16,716 nt of DNA from Oscillospiraceae bacterium (GTDB lineage: Bacteria > Bacillota > Clostridia > Oscillospirales > Ruminococcaceae), in assembly GCA_015067375.1 (NCBI GenBank), contig SVMQ01000026.1:1-16716 (forward strand), written 5' to 3'. Each line of letters starts with the position of its first letter. The first letter of the stretch is position 1. The position numbers and the translations under genes were made by a program. A model generated the notes under the pieces. That model did not search any database and was not told where the DNA came from. It saw only the letters and a list, made by a program, of their open reading frames with translations. This document shows positions 1 to 5,958 of the stretch, one piece after another.

Positions 1-1
1 T

Positions 2-325
2 ACAGTAACTCCCGCAGATGGTTACGAAGATGATTTCAGCGAGGCTATAACCGTTGAAATTATATCCGAGGACGATATTGATATCGAAACAGATGATAAA
101 ATATCTGACGCAGACGATACAGATACCTCTGAAACAGACGAAAATACATCCGCTCCCGATGATGATACAACAGGCACACAGGACAGCGATGTTGACGGTG
201 ACAGCAATGATAACAGTGATGATGACACCGATACAAATCCTGACACGGGTGTAACACCTATATTTGCGGTTGTCGCTGTTGCAGGAGCTGCCGCTGTGGT
301 AGCTGTGAAGATGAAGAAAAAATAA
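2..325 (+). CDS. C-terminal part of an acidic, wall- or membrane-anchored surface protein (5' end outside window)
   Basis: The reading frame is open from the window edge to a TAA at 323-325, giving 107 residues of the C-terminus. About 80 residues are a disordered linker very rich in Asp, Glu, Ser and Thr. This is followed by NPDTG, then a hydrophobic stretch of roughly 20 residues rich in Ala and Val, and a KMKKK tail. That order (sorting pentapeptide, membrane segment, positive tail) is the layout of Gram-positive sortase substrates. NPDTG is a variant of LPXTG/NPXTG; that a sortase cleaves it is inference. The functional domain lies upstream and cannot be identified. The gene may be cargo of the integrative element to its right or ordinary chromosome. 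A terminator follows 14 bp downstream. Confidence 0.75.
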   Translation, partial: TVTPADGYEDDFSEAITVEIISEDDIDIETDDKISDADDTDTSETDENTSAPDDDTTGTQDSDVDGDSNDNSDDDTDTNPDTGVTPIFAVVAVAGAAAVVAVKMKKK

Positions 326-339
326 AATAACAATCGCAT

Positions 340-386
340 AAAAGCCTCTCCCGATAACCGATTACAGTTGTTGAGAGGGGCTTTTT
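340..386 (+). terminator. Intrinsic terminator of the surface-protein gene
   Basis: AAAAGCC and TCTC (340-350) pair with GAGA and GGCTTTT (373-385), with a two-base bulge, and the right arm runs into TTTTT. It lies directly after the surface-protein stop codon. Confidence 0.7.
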
Positions 387-392
387 AATTAA

Positions 393-410
393 GGTGCTAC
401 ATATAGCACC
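393..410. repeat. 18-bp palindromic repeat, copy 1 (inverted relative to copies 2 and 3)
   Basis: GGTGCTACATATAGCACC is a perfect 7-bp inverted repeat around CATA. Its reverse complement, GGTGCTATATGTAGCACC, occurs exactly at 1532-1549 and with one mismatch at 1570-1587. It lies in the gap between two convergent transcription units. It may be an operator for a dimeric regulator such as the neighbouring XRE protein, or an element-specific repeat. Confidence 0.7.
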
Positions 411-423
411 ATAAATAAAGAAT

Positions 424-452
424 GCTCCCGAAGCCGTAAAAACTTCGGGAGC
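424..452 (-). terminator. Terminator downstream of the XRE regulator
   Basis: GCTCCCGAAG (424-433) and CTTCGGGAGC (443-452) form a perfect 10-bp stem with a 9-base loop. Read on the minus strand the hairpin follows the XRE stop codon and is trailed by a T-rich sequence (ATTCTTTATTTAT). Confidence 0.75.
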
Positions 453-460
453 GTTTGCGT

Positions 461-814
461 TTAGGTAGCTATGCCTGATTTAAGTTCGTTGGCAAGTTTG
501 AGGTGTTGCAAGAGTATTTCTTTTTCAGTTGTGCTAAAGCGATTTACTTGTTCTATGATGTCAAAGACAAGGGCGTCCATACCGAGAGTGTTGTATTTCC
601 TCTCGGATGAACGCCCGATTAAATAATCAAGTGAAACATCATATAAATCCGCAAGCTGAATGAGGTTTGAAAGGGTGCAGTTGCCTTTCTCAATATTGCT
701 GATTGCTTTCTGCGTTAAGTACAGTTTTTCTTCAAGGTCATACTGCGACCAACCTCGCTCCGTGCGGAGCTGTACTAATCTCTCGTGCAGAATAAATTTT
801 GTTGAACTTTCCAT
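461..814 (-). CDS. XRE/Cro-CI family transcriptional regulator
   Basis: This 117-residue protein has an N-terminal HTH_3-type domain (about residues 8-64). Helix-turn-helix features include LRTERGWSQYDLEEKL, then QKAISNIEKG and the closing LADLYDVSLDYLIGR, the standard end of this fold. A C-terminal tail of about 45 residues is predicted helical and may dimerise. The start is set by a strong AAGGAGG just upstream on the minus strand. Such regulators commonly keep integrative elements quiescent. It is divergent from the putative RNA unit and the xis-int pair, so it may repress them; this is inference. A GATAGT/ACTATC dyad lies in its own upstream region and may be an autoregulatory site. Confidence 0.85.
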   Translation of the reverse strand: MESSTKFILHERLVQLRTERGWSQYDLEEKLYLTQKAISNIEKGNCTLSNLIQLADLYDVSLDYLIGRSSERKYNTLGMDALVFDIIEQVNRFSTTEKEILLQHLKLANELKSGIAT

Positions 815-830
815 AAGTAAAGTCCTCCTT

Positions 831-851
831 GATAGTATTTGACGAACTATC
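831..851. promoter_or_regulatory. Inverted repeat upstream of the XRE gene, possible operator
   Basis: GATAGT (831-836) and ACTATC (846-851) are perfect 6-bp arms separated by 9 bp. They lie 17 bp upstream of the regulator start and just outside its Shine-Dalgarno sequence, a typical place for an autoregulatory operator. Binding is not shown by sequence alone. Confidence 0.4.
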
Positions 852-1003
852 TTCCAAAATAAGAAAAAATTTTGAAAAATGTCGCCTTACTACTATGTTA
901 AAGGCATTTACAACAATTCACAAGAGCGAATAAACAGAGAGTTTGCAGTATAAACTAATATAATGTAAACTATTGTCAAAAATAATTGAAAACAACATAA
1001 ACG

Positions 1004-1043
1004 AGCCTGTAAATGAGAAAAAATATTTCTCATTTTTGAGGCT
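1004..1043. repeat. Long AT-rich inverted repeat in the XRE-RNA intergenic region
   Basis: AAATGAGAAA (1011-1020) and TTTCTCATTT (1026-1035) are perfect 10-bp arms around AAATA. AGCCT (1004-1008) and AGGCT (1039-1043) add an outer 5-bp stem. No T tract follows on either strand, so it is not a convincing terminator. It ends 18 bp upstream of the -35 box at 1062 and may be a regulator-binding dyad. The rest of 852-1061 is AT-rich and holds nothing else I can recognise. Confidence 0.55.
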
Positions 1044-1061
1044 TTGAGAAATAATTTTACT

Positions 1062-1090
1062 TTGAATTATACAATACCGAGTGATATAAT
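1062..1090 (+). promoter_or_regulatory. Strong vegetative promoter for the putative ncRNA unit
   Basis: TTGAAT (1062-1067), a 17-bp spacer and a perfect TATAAT (1085-1090) predict transcription starting near 1097. No gene of ordinary length follows before the terminator at 1479. Confidence 0.75.
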
Positions 1091-1096
1091 TAAATT

Positions 1097-1507
1097 AGTT
1101 AAGGGACAACCTTAATGGCTCTCCCGAACACTAACAGTTCTTTGACAATTTAATCAGCAAGCACAAAATATTGTATCAGCTTGGTGCGATGACTTTCTGT
1201 TGCGGAGTTCCCACAGTTTGCACATACCCGTCAAGAAATAATTTAGTCTGATAATGACAATGAGGGCGAGAGTTCTGCAAAGGCGAATGAAACAATCAGC
1301 CGAAACGCTAACGCAAGCGAAGTAGTAAAGAAACGAGCAGTAAGAATTCCAACTGGTGCAATAATAATGATACTTCCGATGACGGCTATCCCATAGGAAT
1401 GGGTAGAGGTGAAATCCCTATGCGTAGGCTGCGTGATTGCCTACGGCTTGCTTTAACGAACAGCATAATATGATAACAGGGCGGCTGTTTTCACAACCGC
1501 CCTTTTA
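1097..1507 (+). ncRNA. Putative structured non-coding RNA or long leader, about 410 nt
   Basis: A consensus promoter and an intrinsic terminator bracket 410 bp without a convincing gene. The segment is visibly GC-richer than its flanks and holds several local stems: TTAAGG/CCTTAA near the 5' end (1099-1115), CGCT/AGCG near 1310, a CCCAT/ATGGG stem near 1390-1403, and CGTAGGC/GCCTACG (about 1424-1446). CATAGG (1392-1397) can also pair with CCTATG, which suggests alternative or pseudoknotted pairing. Only very short frames exist: 12 codons at 1115, 20 codons at 1189 and 24 codons at 1399, the last with a basic peptide beginning MGRGEIP. I do not recognise an RNA family. The alternatives are a relic of a decayed element gene or a set of tiny peptides. 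Confidence 0.45.
1479..1507 (+). terminator. Intrinsic terminator of the putative ncRNA unit
   Basis: GGGCGG (1479-1484) pairs with CCGCCC (1497-1502), with an inner TGT/ACA extension, followed by TTTTAATA. Confidence 0.8.
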
Positions 1508-1531
1508 ATATGCTTACACAAGAGTTTGCAG

Positions 1532-1549
1532 GGTGCTATATGTAGCACC
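1532..1549. repeat. 18-bp palindromic repeat, copy 2
   Basis: GGTGCTATATGTAGCACC has perfect 7-bp arms around TATG. It is the exact reverse complement of copy 1 (393-410), and its centre is 38 bp from the centre of copy 3. Confidence 0.7.
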
Positions 1550-1569
1550 ATTTCTGAAAAGAGCCAAAA

Positions 1570-1587
1570 AGTGCTATATGTAGCACC
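1570..1587. repeat. 18-bp palindromic repeat, copy 3
   Basis: AGTGCTATATGTAGCACC matches copy 2 at 17 of 18 positions, and the shared downstream CAT extends the identity. It lies upstream of the excisionase gene. An 11-bp left half (GGTGCTATATG) recurs at 2069-2079 inside the integrase gene, where it may be chance. Confidence 0.65.
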
Positions 1588-1622
1588 ATAGCTTTCCAAC
1601 TTCATTCTTTTGTGTAAGCATA

Positions 1623-1652
1623 TTGCTTAACAAGAATTTTATTCGGTATATC
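1623..1652 (+). promoter_or_regulatory. Possible promoter of the excisionase gene
   Basis: TTGCTT (1623-1628), an 18-bp spacer and TATATC (1647-1652) form a weak promoter. The -35 box overlaps the end of the right arm of the 118-bp inverted repeat, so a protein bound there could control it. Confidence 0.35.
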
Positions 1653-1691
1653 GAAATTATAACTATTTTATGTATGTAAGGATGTGAAGAT

Positions 1692-1886
1692 ATGGAAAAC
1701 AACTTATTCGATAATTATCCCGATGTTTTGGATGTAATCAATGTGGCTGAAATGCTTAAAATAAGCAAAGTAAAAGTGTATGAGTTGATACACGATAAAG
1801 AAATAAAGGGATTTTTAATAGGCAGAAAATTCCGCATACTTAAAAAAGAGGTAATTCGGTATATAAATGCAGTACCTATTGTATAA
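1692..1886 (+). CDS. Small MerR-like helix-turn-helix protein, probable excisionase
   Basis: This 64-residue protein is a single HTH_17-type (excisionase/AlpA-like) domain. VINVAEMLKISKVKVYELI gives the two helices of the turn, and IKGFLIGRKFRILKKEVIRYI gives the wing with its basic GRKFRI strand and the last helix. Proteins of this size beside a tyrosine integrase bind and bend attachment-site DNA to favour excision. The excisionase role is inferred from family and position, 141 bp upstream of the integrase on the same strand. AAGGATGTGAAG precedes the ATG. A separate promoter lies between it and the integrase, so the two may be regulated independently. Confidence 0.8.
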   Translation: MENNLFDNYPDVLDVINVAEMLKISKVKVYELIHDKEIKGFLIGRKFRILKKEVIRYINAVPIV

Positions 1887-1900
1887 GGCATTTTATATGA

Positions 1901-1921
1901 AATTTTGAAAATCTCAAAATT
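1901..1921. repeat. Inverted repeat between xis and int
   Basis: AATTTTGA (1901-1908) and TCAAAATT (1914-1921) are perfect 8-bp arms around AAATC, 15 bp upstream of the integrase -35 box. It could be a weak terminator for xis or an operator for int. Confidence 0.4.
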
Positions 1922-1936
1922 CTTCAATCTTATCGC

Positions 1937-1965
1937 TTGACTTTTTCGCTTTAATGTGGTAAACT
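1937..1965 (+). promoter_or_regulatory. Promoter of the integrase gene
   Basis: TTGACT (1937-1942), a 17-bp spacer and TAAACT (1960-1965) place transcription start near 1972. This argues against translation starting at the in-frame codon at 1956, which would lie inside the promoter. Confidence 0.65.
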
Positions 1966-2027
1966 TATATTGTGATAAGAGTGTAAATTTGAGAACATAC
2001 CTGTCCGACAATGGAGGTATAAGAACA

Positions 2028-3338
2028 ATGACAGGCAGTTTACACGAGAAAAATGGAAAATGGCAGTTGGTGCTATATGGTGCTGTTGGAATATTATTCC
2101 CAAATAAACAGACGGATAATCCTGATAAAAAGGTGTGCAAATGGATTAGCAGTAACCTTGAGGCAACATCAAAGAACAGGTTGCTTGCCTCAAAAATGCT
2201 GTTTGATAAGATAACAGAGTACGAACAGCAAGAAAAAAGGGAAGCTGAATTCACCGCACTTGCTAATAAAGGCATAGACGCACCAAAATGTTGCCTATCC
2301 AAAGATGTTCTCTTTACGGATTATATTGCAGATTGGCTTGCACGAAAGCAAGGGCAGATACAGCAATCGACTTGGGAAAAATACCAAATCTACGCTGAAA
2401 GGCATATTATTCCTTACTTTGCAGAGTTGAATGTCGGGTTATCTGAATTAAAGCCAAGACACTTTGTTGATTATTATCAGTATAAAACAACAGGTGGCAG
2501 ACTTGACGGAAAAGAGGGTGGTCTTGACATTACATCGGTACGAGGTCACGCCGCACTTATCAGAACAATACTGAACGAGGCTGTAATATTTGAGTGTATC
2601 AATGGCAATCCTGCACAGAATGTTCCAGTTCCCAAAAGAGCAAGGACAGCTCCTAAAGCCGCAAAGAATGTTTATATGACAGCGGCAGAGGCTAACAATA
2701 TGCTTAAAACAATAGAGAAAGAAGAAATTTTTCCTCTCGTTTATGTAGCGATAATCTATGGACTTCGCAAGAGTGAGGTTTTGGGGTTGAAATGGGATGC
2801 GGTAGATTTTGACAAGGATACGCTTGAAATTAAGTCAACGGTAGTGAAAAACAAGACAATCGTCTATAAAGACACCACCAAGACCGAGAGTAGCCACGAA
2901 ACTTACGAGCTGCTCCCCGAAATTAAGGCTCTTTTGCTTAATATCAAGTCGAAACAGGAACATAACCGTCAAGAGTACGAAGAACTCTATACGCATTCGG
3001 ATTACATATTTACGCAATCAGATGGCAGGCTTTATCGACCTGACAGTGTAACACGCACATTTCAGAGAGCATTAAGGCGGCACAAATTGCCCGAAATGCG
3101 TTTTCACGACCTACGGCACAGCACAGCAAGCATACTGTTTGATAAGGGCTGGGATTTAGAGGCGGTCAAATCTTGGTTGCGACACGCAGACATTGAAACG
3201 ACCAGTAACATTTATCTGCACGTTTCAAAGGAACGAAAGCACTTATTGGCAGAAGATATGCACGGAACATTTTTTACACCGAATTTTGAACAGAATTACG
3301 ATACGGAAAGCGGAGAAAAAAGAAAAAACGCCAGCTAA
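2028..3338 (+). CDS. int: Tyrosine recombinase (site-specific integrase) of an integrative element
   Basis: This 436-residue protein inserts and excises the element by site-specific recombination. The full active site is present: R247 (GLRKSE), K285 (TKTESS), H360 and R363 (HDLRHS), H386 (WLRHAD) and the nucleophile Y396 (NIYLHV). The N-terminal 60 or so residues resemble the arm-site DNA-binding domain of the Tn916/phage family. The core-binding SAM-like domain spans about residues 90-200 and the catalytic domain about 215-410. The start at 2028 is preferred because GGAGGT (2013-2018) precedes it and the protein then begins MTGSLHEKNGKWQ, as is common in this family. The frame runs open upstream to 1956. 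It lies 145 bp from the tRNA-Pro 3' end, its likely attachment site. Confidence 0.93.
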   Translation: MTGSLHEKNGKWQLVLYGAVGILFPNKQTDNPDKKVCKWISSNLEATSKNRLLASKMLFDKITEYEQQEKREAEFTALANKGIDAPKCCLSKDVLFTDYIADWLARKQGQIQQSTWEKYQIYAERHIIPYFAELNVGLSELKPRHFVDYYQYKTTGGRLDGKEGGLDITSVRGHAALIRTILNEAVIFECINGNPAQNVPVPKRARTAPKAAKNVYMTAAEANNMLKTIEKEEIFPLVYVAIIYGLRKSEVLGLKWDAVDFDKDTLEIKSTVVKNKTIVYKDTTKTESSHETYELLPEIKALLLNIKSKQEHNRQEYEELYTHSDYIFTQSDGRLYRPDSVTRTFQRALRRHKLPEMRFHDLRHSTASILFDKGWDLEAVKSWLRHADIETTSNIYLHVSKERKHLLAEDMHGTFFTPNFEQNYDTESGEKRKNAS

Positions 3339-3392
3339 ACAGGCGTTTGAATTACAGATATTGCCAAAAATAAGGCTGAAAAGGGCAAAAAT

Positions 3393-3412
3393 CCTTTAGA
3401 TGCCTTTAGATG
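3393..3412. repeat. Tandem 10-bp direct repeat between int and the attachment site
   Basis: CCTTTAGATG occurs twice in tandem (3393-3402 and 3403-3412). Short direct repeats near the attachment site are typical arm-type binding sites for integrases of this class; that role here is inference. TGCCAA (3362-3367) and TTGGCA form an outer inverted pair around it, and a 7-bp AAACGCC/GGCGTTT hairpin overlaps the integrase stop codon. Confidence 0.5.
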
Positions 3413-3434
3413 TTGGCACAAAAAACAAAAGAAT

Positions 3435-3466
3435 AAAGCCGTCTGTGATTGCTCACAAACGGCTTT
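3435..3466. terminator. Bidirectional terminator between int and tRNA-Pro
   Basis: AAAGCCGT (3435-3442) and ACGGCTTT (3459-3466) enclose an inner TGTGA/TCACA stem. On the minus strand the hairpin follows the tRNA and runs into a T-rich sequence. On the plus strand it follows the integrase and a TTTTT run lies 10 bp on. Confidence 0.75.
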
Positions 3467-3483
3467 AAACAGGGATTTTTAAT

Positions 3484-3560
3484 TGGTCTGAGTGACAGGA
3501 TTTGAACCTGCGGCCTCTACCACCCCAAGGTAGCGCGCTACCAATCTGCGCCACACCCAG
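3484..3560 (-). tRNA. tRNA-Pro (anticodon GGG)
   Basis: Read on the minus strand this is a 77-nt cloverleaf with an encoded CCA end. The acceptor arms CTGGGTG and CACTCAG pair over seven positions with one G-T wobble. The anticodon stem CTACC/GGTAG encloses the loop TTGGGGT, giving anticodon GGG. GGTTCAAATCC is the T-loop region and the discriminator base is A. It is the target of the adjacent integrative element, whose insertion regenerates the 3' half. A consensus promoter lies upstream, so it appears functional. Confidence 0.95.
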
Positions 3561-3576
3561 ATATCCAACGCATATG

Positions 3577-3605
3577 ATTATATCACAAAAAAAGAGCTTT
3601 GTCAA
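3577..3605 (-). promoter_or_regulatory. Promoter of tRNA-Pro
   Basis: On the minus strand TTGACA (3605-3600), a 17-bp spacer and TATAAT (3582-3577) are a perfect consensus, with the tRNA starting 16 bp further on. Confidence 0.9.
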
Positions 3606-3633
3606 TAGCTTTTTAAAAAAAATATTAATTTTT

Positions 3634-3661
3634 TTGGAACAAATAATTTTAATGGTATAAT
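3634..3661 (+). promoter_or_regulatory. Likely promoter of the antiporter operon
   Basis: TTGGAA (3634-3639), a 16-bp spacer and TATAAT (3656-3661). A second TATAAT at 3699-3704 has only a poor -35 match (TTTATT) and may be an alternative start. The leader of about 115 nt shows no strong structure. Confidence 0.6.
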
Positions 3662-3780
3662 TATCAGAAAACCCCTTTATTTTTCCCATCAATTGTTGTA
3701 TAATATATAATGAGGTGGGATGCGTTTGCGTATACCTACATATTAAAATGCCGTAAGGCACAAGTTTTTGGGGTGAAGCT

Positions 3781-4746
3781 ATGGAAATACTACAATACAT
3801 CGGTCTGCTTTTGCTTGGCTTCGTGCTGCTGATAAAGGGCGCTGACTTCTTTGTTGACGGCGCTGCTTCTCTTGCGCGTAAGCTGAAGATTCCGTCGCTG
3901 GTCGTGGGTCTTACCATCGTTGCGGCAGGTACAAGCGCTCCCGAGCTTGCAGTCAGCATATCGTCTTCACTAAATGAACAGAACTCTATGGCGGTCGGTA
4001 ACGTGTTGGGTTCTAACATCTTCAATATGCTGGTAGTTATCGGCATCTGTTCACTTATTGCTCCTGTTGGAGTTACAAAGGATATCCTGAAGCGCGATTT
4101 CCCTGTTTCCATCGGTGTAATGCTGGCGTTTGTTGCAATGCTCATGATAGGCGCAACAGGTAACCTTTCCAGGGTCGAGGCTATCATCCTGCTCGCTTTG
4201 CTTGCAGGTTACATGACATGGACAGTCATTGCAGCACTCAAGAGCCGCTCTTCCGCAGAGGAAGAAAAAGAAGAAAAGCCGTTTATCTGGTGGAAGTGTC
4301 TGCTGTTCATCGTTGGCGGTGTTGCAGGTATCGTTATCGGCGGCAACTTCGTTGTGGATAACGCGTCTGCCCTCGGCGGAGTTATCGGTATGAGCGAGAC
4401 CCTTATCGGACTTACCATCTGCGCTGTCGGCACATCACTGCCTGAGCTTGTAACATCTATAGCCGCTTCCAGAAAGGGAGAGAACGACATGGCTATGGGT
4501 AATGTCGTTGGCTCCAATATCTTCAATGTTATCTGCATCCTTGGTGTCTCGGGCGTTATCTCGCCTATAACTATCGACGCTGCCGCTCTCACCAATACTC
4601 TTATCGACTGCGGCGTATACATCGGTATTGCGATACTCGCGTATATCTTCTGCCTTACCTCTAAAAAGGTCACTCGTGCAGAGGGCGGTATCCTTGCGGC
4701 GCTGTATGTTGCATATATGATATTCGCTATCGTTCGTCCGCAGTAA
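3781..4746 (+). CDS. Calcium/sodium antiporter of the CaCA superfamily (YrbG-like)
   Basis: This 321-residue integral membrane protein should exchange Ca2+ for Na+ or H+ across the cytoplasmic membrane. It shows the two inverted alpha repeats that define the family. The first is GTSAPEL with E55, followed by GNVLGSNIFN; the second is GTSLPEL with E222, followed by GNVVGSNIFN. The two Glu residues are the cation ligands in this superfamily. About ten hydrophobic segments are visible, and a short charged cytoplasmic loop (RSSAEEEKEEK) separates the halves. Length matches the family (about 320). GGGGTG precedes the ATG. The next gene starts 10 bp after its stop, indicating co-transcription. The precise ion is not readable from sequence. 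Confidence 0.92.
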   Translation: MEILQYIGLLLLGFVLLIKGADFFVDGAASLARKLKIPSLVVGLTIVAAGTSAPELAVSISSSLNEQNSMAVGNVLGSNIFNMLVVIGICSLIAPVGVTKDILKRDFPVSIGVMLAFVAMLMIGATGNLSRVEAIILLALLAGYMTWTVIAALKSRSSAEEEKEEKPFIWWKCLLFIVGGVAGIVIGGNFVVDNASALGGVIGMSETLIGLTICAVGTSLPELVTSIAASRKGENDMAMGNVVGSNIFNVICILGVSGVISPITIDAAALTNTLIDCGVYIGIAILAYIFCLTSKKVTRAEGGILAALYVAYMIFAIVRPQ

Positions 4747-4756
4747 GGAGCTAAAA

Positions 4757-5119
4757 ATGTTCGGTCTTTTCAAAAAGAAAAAGCCCCTCGGTAAGTCCGA
4801 GGAAGAAAAACGCGCTGAGGCGCTCTCGCTGACTAAAAAAGTGCAGTTCATGCCAATCAAGATTTCCGAGGTCGAGCAGCTTCTTGACGCCGATAACCGC
4901 GCCGTGCTGGAGTTTGAGCCAGTAAATTACTACGCTACCAAGAACAGCTACCTGCTGTGCGTGTTCTATTACGAGCCTGACTACTCCGAGATCTATATGC
5001 GCTTTGAGTACCGCGTGGATGATCTTGCACGAAGCAAAAGCAGATTTTACCCTATCGACAAGCTGCTGATGCGCGATATCCTGCGTAAATTCGGCGTAAA
5101 CATTAAGATCGACAACTGA
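4757..5119 (+). CDS. Hypothetical protein, 120 residues, in the antiporter operon
   Basis: I do not recognise the family. The N-terminus is strongly basic and amphipathic (MFGLFKKKKPLGK, then EEEKRAEAL), which could associate with the inner face of the membrane. The rest looks like a compact soluble alpha/beta domain rich in aromatic residues (NYYATKNSYLLCVFYYEP), with no cysteine pattern or catalytic motif I can name. A good AAGGAG lies just before the ATG, and the 10-bp gap to the antiporter stop suggests one transcript. A link to the antiporter is possible but rests on position only. Confidence 0.75.
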   Translation: MFGLFKKKKPLGKSEEEKRAEALSLTKKVQFMPIKISEVEQLLDADNRAVLEFEPVNYYATKNSYLLCVFYYEPDYSEIYMRFEYRVDDLARSKSRFYPIDKLLMRDILRKFGVNIKIDN

Positions 5120-5144
5120 AAATCGTCCAAACAAGTGGTGTATT

Positions 5145-5846
5145 ATGACTAAAAAGAGTATACTTAACTGCCCCGTGCAGTTCGACAAAACAAGCTTTTT
5201 CGACATTGTGTCGCTATCCGTCGGCTGGTGCATCTCCTGTCAGAACAGGATGGGCGAGCTGGTCATCGGTGACAGCGGCTGGAATGTCGATATCAAAAAC
5301 GGAACGATAAAATTCGGAGATAAGACATTCAAATCAGGCGTGCTTGGCTCGGAATCTCACAGCAGCTCTACATGGCTGTGGGGCTGGGCGAATACCGAGG
5401 CCAATCTCCCTGAGATAGTATCAGCGCCCTCACGCCGAGCAAAGCGCCTGCTTGCCGATGTCCCAGAGTTCACCAACGGTAAGTTCATGCTGGACGAGCT
5501 GCACACGGGACATAACCTTGCTATGGTATGCTGTGCCGCTTCAGAGCAGAGCCTGTGCTACTACCGCTGTCCCCATTCAGAGGGTGCGGTGTTCGTCACT
5601 GTCGAGGAGCTGCCTGAGGATGTGTTCGCGCCGCTGCCTCCCGAAAAGCTGCTGCGCCAGACGATGGAGATAATCAGCGCATTCTACTGCGACCACCGCC
5701 TGCTGGTTGCAGGTCTGCTGTGGATGAACGACACTCCCTTCACTGAGGACAGCGACCGCATCACCGCGGACTTTAATGGCAGACAGATGAGCTTCCTTTT
5801 TGAGCCTGTTGAGGGTATATCGCGTTTAGCCGATGTCAGATTTTAG
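5145..5846 (+). CDS. DUF6882-like protein of unknown function
   Basis: This 233-residue protein is apparently cytosolic, with no signal peptide or membrane segment. The segment WNVDIKNGTIKFGDKTFKSG followed by GSES, then STWLWGWANTEANLPE near residues 72-87, resembles the signature of the DUF6882 family, whose role is unknown. I recall this signature rather than having searched for it. The C-terminal third contains several Cys and His residues (CCAASEQSLCYYRCPHSEG), which might bind metal, but no classical finger spacing is clear. It follows the 120-residue gene by 25 bp with a weak ribosome site (GTGGTG). No good terminator is visible after it. Confidence 0.75.
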   Translation: MTKKSILNCPVQFDKTSFFDIVSLSVGWCISCQNRMGELVIGDSGWNVDIKNGTIKFGDKTFKSGVLGSESHSSSTWLWGWANTEANLPEIVSAPSRRAKRLLADVPEFTNGKFMLDELHTGHNLAMVCCAASEQSLCYYRCPHSEGAVFVTVEELPEDVFAPLPPEKLLRQTMEIISAFYCDHRLLVAGLLWMNDTPFTEDSDRITADFNGRQMSFLFEPVEGISRLADVRF

Positions 5847-5958
5847 ACATTAGACAACAGTTGTTGAAAAAATACACAAAACTCGCTCTTTTAACAGAAA
5901 GTTTCAAGTTAACTTTTTGTAAGATTTGACGAAAATGCTGTTAAATATGTAATAACTA

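Larger units (their letters stand above)
1507..1624. repeat. 118-bp segment bounded by perfect 15-bp inverted repeats, with two internal palindromes
   Basis: AATATGCTTACACAA (1507-1521) is exactly inverted as TTGTGTAAGCATATT (1610-1624). Inside lie two copies of the GGTGCTATATGTAGCACC palindrome, so the whole could fold into a branched cruciform or RNA. If the repeat proper starts at TGCTTAC, both flanks read TA, the target duplication expected for IS630/mariner-type miniature elements. That assignment is weak because the flanks are palindromic anyway. It may instead be a regulatory or recombination-control site for the adjacent xis-int genes. The left arm touches the ncRNA terminator and the right arm abuts a possible xis promoter. 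Confidence 0.6.
461..3500. mobile_element. Right end of an integrative element inserted at tRNA-Pro (left end not in window)
   Basis: A regulator, a gene-free control region, an excisionase and a tyrosine integrase lie in order next to the 3' end of a tRNA gene, the standard end module of tRNA-targeted elements. The region is visibly more AT-rich than the sequence to the right. The junction should fall in the 3' part of the tRNA, near 3484-3530; the end given is approximate. I looked for a second copy of the tRNA 3' sequence in 1-3480 and found none, so the left end is probably further left and the start given marks only the recognisable module. No relaxase or conjugation gene is visible, so the element class is unknown. 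Confidence 0.7.

Noticed and set aside
1115..1153. A 12-codon leader peptide at the start of the putative ncRNA
   Set aside because: AAGG lies upstream, but there is no run of regulatory codons and no attenuator near it. It is too short to support without comparison.
1252..1473. A decayed protein gene within the ncRNA unit, read by joining two frames with a shift near 1320
   Set aside because: The joined translation looks partly protein-like (polar, then GMGRGEIPM), but no family is recognised and no start is present. It is kept only as an alternative to an RNA gene.
1956..2027. Upstream start for the integrase at 1956
   Set aside because: It falls within the -35/-10 region of the int promoter and has no ribosome site. 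The ATG at 2028 has GGAGGT and gives the usual family N-terminus.
1..3480. Left attachment site (a second copy of the tRNA-Pro 3' end) in the window
   Set aside because: I scanned for pieces of the tRNA 3' sequence, such as GACAGGATTTG, left of the integrase and found none.
5847..5875. Terminator after the DUF6882-like gene (ACAACAGTTGTTG then AAAAAA)
   Set aside because: The potential stem is only four pairs and the following run is A, not T, on the coding strand.
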